Part shown: piece by piece, positions 6,922 to 12,356 of the stretch | How the letters are laid out: every line of letters starts with the position of its first letter | Numbering within the stretch: the first letter of the stretch is position 1 | Assembly (NCBI GenBank): GCA_013003255.1 | Contig: JABDJZ010000511.1 | Coordinates: 1-12,356 of the forward strand | From: Rhodothermales bacterium | GTDB taxonomy: Bacteria; Bacteroidota; Rhodothermia; Rhodothermales; UBA10348 | Length of the DNA stretch: 12,356 nucleotides | Direction: 5' to 3' | Notes under the pieces: generated by a model | Seen by the model: only the letters and a program-made list of their open reading frames with translations | Database searches by the model: none | What the model was told of the DNA's origin: nothing | Program-made: the position numbers and the translations under genes

Positions 6922-8068
6922 GTCGCTCCGGATCGAAAAGCGCCGCAAAGGGGTCTTCAGTGCCAGTCACCAGATTTGCCAGGAGTCTTCCGGACCTGAA
7001 TCCGTAGGCCATCCCGTGCCCGGTGAACCCGGTCGCCAGGTATGCCCCGGACGGCACTCGACCGACAAAAGGCAGCCCGTCCGGTGAGAACCCCATGGTT
7101 CCGGCCCACGCGGTCACCTTCCTGGCGCGAGCCAATTCCGGGAAATGGCGGCGGGCGTAGTCGAGCAGATCAGCCTGGAGCGCGGGCGTGGTCGCGTCCC
7201 GGAACCCCACCTCTACCTCGCGATGAAGATGCCGGGCGCCGCCAACCAGGATTCGGCCGCGTGGGTCTGGTCGGAGGTAGTAGAACCCTTCGTGGCTGTA
7301 GATCGGCAGGTCGAGGGTCATCGGCCGGGCGGGCTCCAGCGCCATCATCTGTGCCCGAACCGGGCGGACGAACCGGGCCGCTTCAGGCAGCAGTTCGGCG
7401 GTCCATGGTCCGGCGCAGACAACAACCGTCCCTGCAGCAATGCGGAAGTCACCCCCCTCCACCGCATCTGCATCTACATGCAATACCGGACGATGCGTGT
7501 GGCTGGTGGCACCCGAGCGGGCGATGAGCTGGCCCACCAGCTCGGCCGGATTGAGCATGCCACCCGTGGGCACCAACAACCCGGATCGGTAGTCCTTCGA
7601 GCCCAGTCTGGTGTTCACCGCAGAGGCCCCCAGCAATTCGGCAGGAAAACCGTCCCGGTCCATGAGCGCGGCCGACTCGCGAAGGCGCTCCTCCTCTTCC
7701 GTCTCACCAGCTACCGTGAGGCTGCCTGACGGCACGAAGCCGAAGCTCTCAGTCGGAATCTCCGCCAGGAGTTGATCCCGATTCTCGTGGGTGAATGTCC
7801 GCAGTGCCCTGGCCCGATCGATCCCGTACAGACGGATGTCGGACACATAGTCTGTGACGGCGCCCTGCAGCAGAAAGCCGGCGTTTCGGCCACTGGCCCC
7901 ATAGGCCGGCCAGCGGGCGTCGACCACAACCACGCGCAGCCTGGGCGCGAGTTTGCCAAGCCACCAGGCCGTGGACGCCCCCAGAATTCCGGCTCCGACA
8001 ATGCAGACATCGCAGGCTTCACGGGCGGCCTTCCGGGACTGCCAGACGGATCTGGTTACGCCTGGCAT
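6887..8068 (-). CDS. FAD-dependent amine/D-amino-acid oxidase family protein (DAO fold)
   Basis: This 393-residue flavoprotein belongs to the DAO superfamily, which includes glycine oxidase, sarcosine oxidase and D-amino-acid dehydrogenases that oxidise C-N bonds using FAD. The N-terminal Rossmann dinucleotide motif is VGAGILG at 24-30, followed by VVVVDARWPAYGASGRNAGF near 46-65, where the GASGRNAG loop typically contacts FAD. VVCAGPW in mid-protein and the C-terminal GFSPDGLPFVGR plus GAYLATGFTGHGMAYGF are standard for the family. Substrate cannot be assigned. There is no clear signal peptide. The ATG at 8068 overlaps the last 13 bases of the upstream oxidoreductase gene, which suggests one transcript with coupled translation. 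The 3' end overlaps the convergent thioesterase gene by 35 bp. Confidence 0.88.
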   Translation of the reverse strand: MPGVTRSVWQSRKAAREACDVCIVGAGILGASTAWWLGKLAPRLRVVVVDARWPAYGASGRNAGFLLQGAVTDYVSDIRLYGIDRARALRTFTHENRDQLLAEIPTESFGFVPSGSLTVAGETEEEERLRESAALMDRDGFPAELLGASAVNTRLGSKDYRSGLLVPTGGMLNPAELVGQLIARSGATSHTHRPVLHVDADAVEGGDFRIAAGTVVVCAGPWTAELLPEAARFVRPVRAQMMALEPARPMTLDLPIYSHEGFYYLRPDPRGRILVGGARHLHREVEVGFRDATTPALQADLLDYARRHFPELARARKVTAWAGTMGFSPDGLPFVGRVPSGAYLATGFTGHGMAYGFRSGRLLANLVTGTEDPFAALFDPERPTAAASQCASD

Positions 8069-9036
8069 TTCACCACCGTCCGCCCGCGCTTCTTGCCCGC
8101 CAGTAGTCGGGATGCCTCGTCCCGGAGTCCAGCCAGGTCCGTCTCAGTAACAAGGAGGTCAAGAAGGTCCCGGTCAGCTAACGCCGCCAGACGTCCCCAT
8201 GCCGCAACGCGGAGATCGGTCGGGCATGTATTGCTATCGATTCCCAGGAGCGAGACGCCGCGAAGGATGAAGGGAAACACTGTGGTTGCAATTGAACTCC
8301 CTCCAGCGAGGCCGCATGCGGCGATCGAGCCTCGCACGCCGACCTGACTGATGAGGGCCTCAAGGGTGGGACCACCCACGCTGTCCACGGCGCCTCCCCA
8401 GCGGGCTGAATCCAATGGTCTTGTCGCTCCCTGGCCCAACTCCTGCCTGGTGATGATGTCCCGGGCGCCCAGTCGCTCCAGGTACCCGGGATCTCCAGAG
8501 CCGGTTGAGGCAACGACCTCAAACCCGAGTCGCTTGAGCAATGCAATGGAGAAGCTGCCGACACCGCCCGAGGCGCCGGTGACTACCACCGGTCCGTCCG
8601 CCGTGCCGACGTCCAGGAGTGCCTGGCAGGCCAGCATGGCCGTAAATCCGGCCGTCCCGATGATCATGGCATCGCGGTTCGATAGCGCGTCCGGGACGGC
8701 GACCAGGTGCTCCGACTTGAGACGGGCCAGGGTCGCGTACCCTCCGAAGCGTGTCTCACCGAGGCCCCACCCGGTCTGGAGCACACGGTCGCCGGACGCG
8801 AAGCGGGGGTCTTTCGACTCCAGGACCACGCCGGCAAGGTCAATACCGGGAATGAAGGGGAACGCGCCGCGGATGATCGGACTCCTGCCGGTCAGTGCCA
8901 GGGCATCCTTGTAGTTGAGGCTGGACCACTCCACAGAGACCAGGACATCGCCCTCCGGCAATTCGGCCGCCGACACCTCGCGCAGCGCAACGGATGGATC
9001 TGAGCCCTTCTCTTCGACAAACAGTGCTGTTCCCAT
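8056..9036 (-). CDS. acuI: AcuI/YhdH-type zinc-independent quinone oxidoreductase (acrylyl-CoA reductase family)
   Basis: The 326 residues match the AcuI/YhdH branch of the medium-chain dehydrogenase/reductase superfamily throughout. Characterised members reduce acryloyl-CoA to propionyl-CoA with NADPH, detoxifying acrylyl-CoA. Family-specific blocks are WSSLNYKDALALTG at 37-50, IPGIDLAGVV at 62-71, AMIIGTAGFTAML at 123-135, the NADPH-binding loop VTGASGGVGS at 152-161, AACGLAGG at 239-246 and PFILRGVSLLGIDS at 255-268. The structural and catalytic zinc ligands of classical alcohol dehydrogenases are absent, as expected. The ATG at 9036 begins a normal YhdH-like N-terminus. The gene overlaps the downstream oxidase by 13 bp. 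No DMSP or propionate-pathway genes are in view, so the substrate is taken from the family, not from context. Confidence 0.9.
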   Translation of the reverse strand: MGTALFVEEKGSDPSVALREVSAAELPEGDVLVSVEWSSLNYKDALALTGRSPIIRGAFPFIPGIDLAGVVLESKDPRFASGDRVLQTGWGLGETRFGGYATLARLKSEHLVAVPDALSNRDAMIIGTAGFTAMLACQALLDVGTADGPVVVTGASGGVGSFSIALLKRLGFEVVASTGSGDPGYLERLGARDIITRQELGQGATRPLDSARWGGAVDSVGGPTLEALISQVGVRGSIAACGLAGGSSIATTVFPFILRGVSLLGIDSNTCPTDLRVAAWGRLAALADRDLLDLLVTETDLAGLRDEASRLLAGKKRGRTVVKCQA

Positions 9037-9163
9037 GGCCGCAAGATCCGTCCACCTCCCCTCTGCTGCAACCTATCCCGGGATCGAACGTGCCAGAACC
9101 TGGCGGGATGTACCTTCAGCTTGAACTGGATCTTTCCAGGAACCGCCGGATCTCCCCAGAACC
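9037..9163. promoter_or_regulatory. Divergent intergenic region with two short CCAG/CTGG inverted repeats
   Basis: This 127-bp spacer separates the divergent acuI-like gene (minus) and TonB-domain gene (plus), so promoters for both should lie here. It contains two small inverted repeats: GCCAG-AAC-CTGGC at 9092-9104 and CTGGA-TCTT-TCCAG at 9126-9139. Either could be an operator or a weak hairpin. No clear -35/-10 or Bacteroidota-type promoter was found. Confidence 0.25.
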
Positions 9164-9868
9164 GTGAGTCGAACTCAATCCGTTCGCGAGCGCAACGAGG
9201 CCTACCTCAGCCGATTCCTTGCAGCGTTGGCCGGATCGACCCTGCTTGCCCTGATTCTGGTAAACCTGCCGCTGCCGCAAGGGGCTCCGGACCGGGTTGG
9301 ATGGCAGGTGATTGACTCGAACGAAATCATCGCGCTGGAAAACGTCCGGTTTGAGGAGGGACTTTCAGCGGCGCCCGGTATCCTCTTCTCGGATGTGCCG
9401 CCCATCGTCCGAGACGAGGTGGCCCCCGAAAGCCCAAGCGAGGGCGCGCTGGATGATGAGGTGGCATCAGAGGATCCGGGGACGGACGTACCGAGGTCCC
9501 TGTCGCGCGTCCAGCGGGTAGAGCGACTCGTTCTCGCTGCCGCGGAGACCATGCCCGAGATCAAGGGTGGACTTGGTGCCTACTACATCAACATCAAGTA
9601 TCCGCAACTGGCCATCGAGGCGGGAATCCAGGGACGTCTGGTGCTGGATTTCGTCGTGGAGCCGGATGGCCGCGCCACCAATGTGGAAGTCTACCAGTCC
9701 CTCCACCCCATGTGTGACTCCGCCGCCGTTCAGGCCCTGCGAAAGACGGTCTTCATGCCGGGCCGGTCCGGAGGCGAAGCCGTAGCCGTCAAAATGCGGC
9801 TGCCCGTCCTCTTCCGGATCATGCAAACGGGGGGCAGCCAGTCGGACAGCCTCTCGAGCGGGATCTAG
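9164..9868 (+). CDS. TonB C-terminal-domain protein (energy transducer TonB family)
   Basis: This is probably an inner-membrane protein with a periplasmic TonB C-terminal domain, the module that carries proton-motive energy to outer-membrane TonB-dependent receptors. Of 234 residues, about 18-37 form a single membrane segment (ALAGSTLLALILVNLPLP), giving N-in/C-out topology. Residues 38-115 form a linker, and 130-220 the TonB fold: YPQLAIEAGIQGRLVLDFVV, then EPDGRATNVEVYQSLHPMCD, AVQALRKTVFMPGR and MRLPVLFRI. After an in-frame stop at 9122-9124 the GTG at 9164 is the only ordinary start, so it is well supported. The linker is acidic (several Asp/Glu, no Lys) rather than the Pro/Lys-rich rod of classical TonB. 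No exbB or exbD lies nearby. The stop codon falls in a 10-bp repeat shared with the convergent lipoprotein gene. Confidence 0.88.
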   Translation: MSRTQSVRERNEAYLSRFLAALAGSTLLALILVNLPLPQGAPDRVGWQVIDSNEIIALENVRFEEGLSAAPGILFSDVPPIVRDEVAPESPSEGALDDEVASEDPGTDVPRSLSRVQRVERLVLAAAETMPEIKGGLGAYYINIKYPQLAIEAGIQGRLVLDFVVEPDGRATNVEVYQSLHPMCDSAAVQALRKTVFMPGRSGGEAVAVKMRLPVLFRIMQTGGSQSDSLSSGI

Positions 9869-9891
9869 CGGGATCCAGCGGGATCTAGCGG
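9857..9891. repeat. 10-bp tandem repeat (three copies) holding two stop codons
   Basis: The units at 9861-9870 and 9881-9890 read ggatctagcg, and the unit at 9871-9880 differs by one base (ggatccagcg). Partial flanking matches extend this to 9857-9891. The palindromic CTAG provides TAG on either strand. The first copy supplies the TonB-domain gene stop (9866-9868), and the third supplies the stop of the convergent lipoprotein gene (9885-9887 on the minus strand). The middle copy has no CTAG. No strong terminator stem is formed. Confidence 0.85.
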
Positions 9892-10970
9892 CGCTCCTCT
9901 CCGGGGTCCGACTCAAGATTCCCCAGTTCGAGGATCTCTCCGGACACTTCATCCTCCCAGGCGCGGCGCGCCTCATCGCTGGCCCGAATCAGGGTGAGTC
10001 GGGCCCGGTCACCGCGCTCTCCGGCCTCAAGTCTTCCAACGAGCTCTCGCCAGTTGCGGCGGGCGATGGGCTTCCAGTGCAGCTCGATCTCCGCCCGGTA
10101 CCGGCGGGTGTCCGGGAGGTATTCCCACTCGTTCACGAAGACGTAGGCCCGCCGGTTGCTCGATACCCTGGACAGCCGCCGCAGCAGGACGTTTCCAGCC
10201 GCCTCAGCCAACAGACTCACCTCAGCTGCCTGCTCCTCCTCCGATTTCCGGTTGACGGAAACCACGGACGAGCCGACCGTCAATGGGCCATTCCGGAACT
10301 TGGTAATGAGTCGAAACTCGACCTCGGCCTCACCTCGTTCCCGCAACGCGGACATCAGGTAGAAGCGGTAGTCGCGGTAGCCCTCCGCACGTCTGAGGTC
10401 AAACCGTCCCCCGCCCAGGCGCATTGGAACTCTGAGGCCGGAATCTTCCGTGTCCAGGACCCGCACCAGAGCCTCCACACTGTCGGGAATAAGTCCCTCG
10501 ACATCCTCCCAGTCACTGGCCCCGAAACGGGCGCGACGCAAACGGGGCGCCAGGCGGTAGGTCCCTCGGGCCATCTCTTCAGAGTCAGTGGGATAGGTGA
10601 CAACTACCTCTGAGTCGATGCGTTTTGGCGAGGCATGTATCGGTCGCTGCTCACAAACCGTCGAGGTCCCGAAAATGCCGCAGGCCTCCACCAGGACGGG
10701 TTCATTGGGCCCGAGCATCCCGTCCGGAACGAACAGCACCGAGTCCCGGCCTGTGTACAGCGTGTCATAGTGGGCATCAAACAGCGTCACCACCACGTGA
10801 TCGGGCAGAATCGGACGAGCCGCCAGTGAGGCCGGCTTCTCGAAGTGGAGCACCACCAGAACCGAGTCCCAGGAAGCGCGCTCCACCTGCAGCGACTCCA
10901 CCTCCGGAAGCACGGGTCCGCACCCTGCCAGAAGCCAAAGACCGACCGCCGGCAGAAGCCCCCTACTCAA
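9885..10970 (-). CDS. Unrecognised lipoprotein
   Basis: I do not recognise a family. The frame is open from an ATG at 11036, but that start would overlap 74 bp of the upstream NUDIX gene and give an N-terminus unlike a signal peptide. An in-frame TTG at 10970 gives MSRGLLPAVGLWLLAGC, a compact lipoprotein signal with lipobox LAGC and lipidated Cys17 (361-residue precursor), preceded by a purine-rich AGAAAGG. This TTG overlaps the NUDIX stop within TTGAGTAG, which suggests translational coupling. The mature part begins with a beta-rich section (about 20-120) containing a possible disulfide pair in ACGIFGTSTVC. It continues with a mixed Arg/Glu-rich region and ends in an acidic tail. An aromatic block, YVFVNEWEYLPDTRRYRAEI, lies near 275-295. 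Location is inferred to be the inner face of the outer membrane or the periplasm. No enzyme motif is visible. Confidence 0.7.
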   Translation of the reverse strand: MSRGLLPAVGLWLLAGCGPVLPEVESLQVERASWDSVLVVLHFEKPASLAARPILPDHVVVTLFDAHYDTLYTGRDSVLFVPDGMLGPNEPVLVEACGIFGTSTVCEQRPIHASPKRIDSEVVVTYPTDSEEMARGTYRLAPRLRRARFGASDWEDVEGLIPDSVEALVRVLDTEDSGLRVPMRLGGGRFDLRRAEGYRDYRFYLMSALRERGEAEVEFRLITKFRNGPLTVGSSVVSVNRKSEEEQAAEVSLLAEAAGNVLLRRLSRVSSNRRAYVFVNEWEYLPDTRRYRAEIELHWKPIARRNWRELVGRLEAGERGDRARLTLIRASDEARRAWEDEVSGEILELGNLESDPGEERR

Positions 10971-11505
10971 GGAGGCCTTTCTGCTCCGCAAGCCAGAGCG
11001 CTGCGACGTGAATGCCGTGAATGATCTTCGAGCCAATGGCTTCTTCGAGTTCTTTACGGGTGAGCGTTACGACGCGCAGGTCTTCGCCATCATCAAGGGT
11101 CGGTTCTGCAATCTTCCGGGCATTCCTGGCAACGTATAGGTGGGCGAAGTTCGTGTGTTTCGAAGGATCCGGGGCAAAAGCACCGAGGTAGTGAAATTCG
11201 TCGGCCTCGTACCCCGTTTCCTCAAGCAGTTCTCGGCGGGCACCGGCCTCGGGTTCCTCCCCCGGGTCAATGGCGCCAGAGGCAAACTCGATGCTGTTCT
11301 TCCCCACTCCGTAGCGGAACTGCTCCACCAGTACGTAGCGACCGTCCTGAGTGATGCACACCACGGCGGCCCAATCGGGATACTCCAGGACGTGGAACTC
11401 CGGCATCTCCGCTCCGGTGGGCAGCCGGACGTGATCCATGCGCAGATTCATCCACTTCCGCTTGAGCAGGTAGCGGCTTGCCAGGGTCGTCCACTTTTTG
11501 GGCAT
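10963..11505 (-). CDS. NUDIX hydrolase, ADP-ribose pyrophosphatase-like
   Basis: NUDIX enzymes cleave nucleoside diphosphates linked to another moiety, such as ADP-ribose, in the cytoplasm. The 180-residue protein has a complete Nudix box: Gly77, Glu83, then R91-E92-L93-L94-E95-E96-T97-G98-Y99, fitting the GX5EX7REUXEEXGU pattern with all metal-binding glutamates present. The upstream VLVEQFRYGVGKNSIEFASG strand and the downstream YLGAFAPDPSKHTNFAHLYVA segment resemble the ADP-ribose pyrophosphatase subgroup. Substrate is inferred from that resemblance only. The ATG at 11505 is preceded by purine-rich GAAGTGAA. The gene leads a minus-strand pair with the lipoprotein, overlapping it by 8 bp, and is divergent from hppD. 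A 13-bp palindrome lies just upstream. Confidence 0.9.
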   Translation of the reverse strand: MPKKWTTLASRYLLKRKWMNLRMDHVRLPTGAEMPEFHVLEYPDWAAVVCITQDGRYVLVEQFRYGVGKNSIEFASGAIDPGEEPEAGARRELLEETGYEADEFHYLGAFAPDPSKHTNFAHLYVARNARKIAEPTLDDGEDLRVVTLTRKELEEAIGSKIIHGIHVAALWLAEQKGLLE

Positions 11506-11525
11506 TTCACTTCTGATTGGTCGAC

Positions 11526-11538
11526 CGAAGAATCTTCG
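11526..11538. promoter_or_regulatory. 13-bp palindrome, candidate operator
   Basis: The arms CGAAGA and TCTTCG are perfect complements around a single central A. The site lies about 20 bp upstream of the NUDIX start codon, where a repressor site or 5' leader hairpin would be expected. The role is inferred only. Confidence 0.35.
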
Positions 11539-11626
11539 TGCGGCCGTCTACGCGAGAACAGGAGACCGGGCACATATTGGTCCCAGTTGCCCTTTCGCCA
11601 AACAATGTTCATTCACAGGGGCCAAT

Positions 11627-11650
11627 ACAAACACAACACGTGACAAACAC
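11627..11650. promoter_or_regulatory. ACAAACAC direct repeat flanking CACGTG, candidate regulatory site
   Basis: Two identical octamers ACAAACAC (11627-11634 and 11643-11650) are 16 bp apart start to start, with the palindrome CACGTG at 11637-11642 between them. The block is roughly 90-115 bp upstream of hppD. Binding by a regulator is inferred; low complexity (A/C only) could also explain it. Confidence 0.3.
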
Positions 11651-11741
11651 CCTCATTGCCACCACGATTGTTCGCCCGAAGCCAGAAACCTGATTCGTAC
11701 CATCAGGTCTAAAACCGACTGTTGAACAACCCCGATGGACC

Positions 11742-12356
11742 ATGTCACAGGCTGATACGCTTGCACCCAGCGCCCCTTCCGCTTCCGAGGATTTCCTGCC
11801 TCTCAACGGCACCGACTACGTAGAGTTCTATGTCGGCAATGCCCGGCAGGCCGCGTACTACTACCAGGCGGCGTTCGGATTTCAGATTGTGGGCTATCGC
11901 GGCCTCGAGACCGGTTTCCGCGACGCCACAAGCTTCCTGGTCCAGCAGGACAAGATCCGGTTTGTGCTGACCTCCGGAATGGATGGACAGTCCCCGGTCG
12001 GGCAGCATGTGCTCAAGCACGGCGACGGCATTCGCGACATCGCCCTGTGGGTTGACGACGCCCGCTATTCCTTCGAGGAAACGGTTCGACGGGGCGCCAC
12101 GCCCGTGCGGGAGCCCTACACCATCGAGGACGAGCACGGCATCGTGGTTCTGGCCTCGATCGCCACATACGGCGAGACCATTCACACCTTCGTGGAGCGG
12201 CGCAACTACAATGGACTCTTCCTCCCCGGCTTCCAGGCCTGGTCGAATCCGTTCTGGTCTCCGGCCCCGGTGGGCCTGAAATACGTGGACCACTGCGTCG
12301 GAAACGTCGAACTCGGAGAGATGAACACGTACGTCAACTACTACGCTGACGTGATG
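11742..12356 (+). CDS. hppD: 4-hydroxyphenylpyruvate dioxygenase (3' part beyond window)
   Basis: This non-heme iron dioxygenase converts 4-hydroxyphenylpyruvate to homogentisate in tyrosine catabolism. In some bacteria the product also feeds pyomelanin or tocopherol-like routes. The first 205 residues are present and the frame is open at the right edge. FLPLNGTDYVEFYVGNARQA at 18-37 is the characteristic opening of the N-terminal vicinal-oxygen-chelate domain in Bacteroidota-type enzymes. GDGIRDIALWVDD at 94-106 and EDEHGIVVLASIATYGETIH at 129-148 follow as expected. The C-terminal catalytic domain begins at GLKYVDHCVGNV, where His184 matches the first ligand of the 2-His-1-Glu iron site; the other two ligands would lie beyond the edge. 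The ATG at 11742 is the only sensible start; an ATG at 11735 is out of frame and stops quickly. No homogentisate dioxygenase gene is in view, but it could lie downstream. Confidence 0.95.
   Translation, partial: MSQADTLAPSAPSASEDFLPLNGTDYVEFYVGNARQAAYYYQAAFGFQIVGYRGLETGFRDATSFLVQQDKIRFVLTSGMDGQSPVGQHVLKHGDGIRDIALWVDDARYSFEETVRRGATPVREPYTIEDEHGIVVLASIATYGETIHTFVERRNYNGLFLPGFQAWSNPFWSPAPVGLKYVDHCVGNVELGEMNTYVNYYADVM

Larger units (their letters stand above)
11506..11741. promoter_or_regulatory. Divergent NUDIX/hppD intergenic region
   Basis: This is the longest gene-free stretch in the window (236 bp), visibly richer in A and T than its surroundings. It must hold the promoters of both divergent genes. 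It contains a 13-bp palindrome, an ACAAACAC direct repeat around CACGTG, and a GTTG-AA-CAAC inverted repeat at 11721-11730, just upstream of the hppD start. I could not assign a confident promoter. No small gene is supported: a 75-codon TTG frame crosses the region but resembles nothing and begins inside the NUDIX start. Confidence 0.5.

Noticed and set aside
9856..9896. GAGCG...CGCTC stem around the 10-mer array as a bidirectional terminator
   Set aside because: Only a 5-bp stem with a 30-base loop and no T-run; too weak to call.
11498..11725. Possible 75-codon Cys/His-containing small gene in the hppD spacer
   Set aside because: It starts at TTG inside the NUDIX start region, has no ribosome-binding site and no family resemblance.
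11745..12293. Minus-strand open frame opposite hppD
   Set aside because: The HPPD reading is clear; the antisense frame is a composition shadow.

Overview
The window is an ordinary chromosomal segment of a GC-rich (roughly 60% by eye) bacterium. It is tightly packed with genes on both strands. I infer a Rhodothermota/Bacteroidota-type host. The 4-hydroxyphenylpyruvate dioxygenase has a Bacteroidota-style N-terminus. There are an ECF sigma factor and a TonB-domain protein, Shine-Dalgarno sites are weak or absent, and several genes have only a TTG or GTG start. This assignment is an inference from family resemblance, not a database result.

Layout from left to right: (1) a minus-strand ECF sigma factor, cut by the left edge (1-575). 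(2) Divergent from it, a complete phosphoenolpyruvate carboxylase, ppc (654-3374, +). (3) A minus-strand pair, 6071 down to 3376: a stand-alone protein resembling the N-terminal domain of GspE/PilB ATPases, then a full-length GspE/PilB-type ATPase. The ATPase stop lies 1 bp from the ppc stop. (4) Divergent from that pair, an acyl-ACP thioesterase (6163-6921, +), whose 3' end overlaps antisense the end of a FAD-dependent amine/amino-acid oxidase. (5) A minus-strand pair, 9036 down to 6887: an AcuI/YhdH-type quinone oxidoreductase followed, with a 13-bp overlap, by the oxidase. (6) A TonB C-terminal-domain protein (9164-9868, +, GTG start). (7) A minus-strand pair, 11505 down to 9885: a NUDIX hydrolase followed by an unrecognised lipoprotein, most likely starting at a TTG that overlaps the NUDIX stop. 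(8) A 236-bp divergent spacer with small repeats, then the 5' part of hppD (11742 to the right edge).

Most genes serve separate housekeeping roles: anaplerosis, lipid release, redox metabolism, nucleotide clean-up and tyrosine catabolism. I see no mobile element, CRISPR array, tRNA or rRNA, and no clear multi-gene defence or biosynthetic system. The most unusual items are the duplicated, ATPase-less GspE/PilB N-domain beside its parent-like ATPase; the ppc C-terminus, which departs from the residues that bind the aspartate inhibitor in E. coli; a 10-bp triplicate that supplies the stop codons of two convergent genes; and three tail-to-tail junctions with no room for ordinary terminators.
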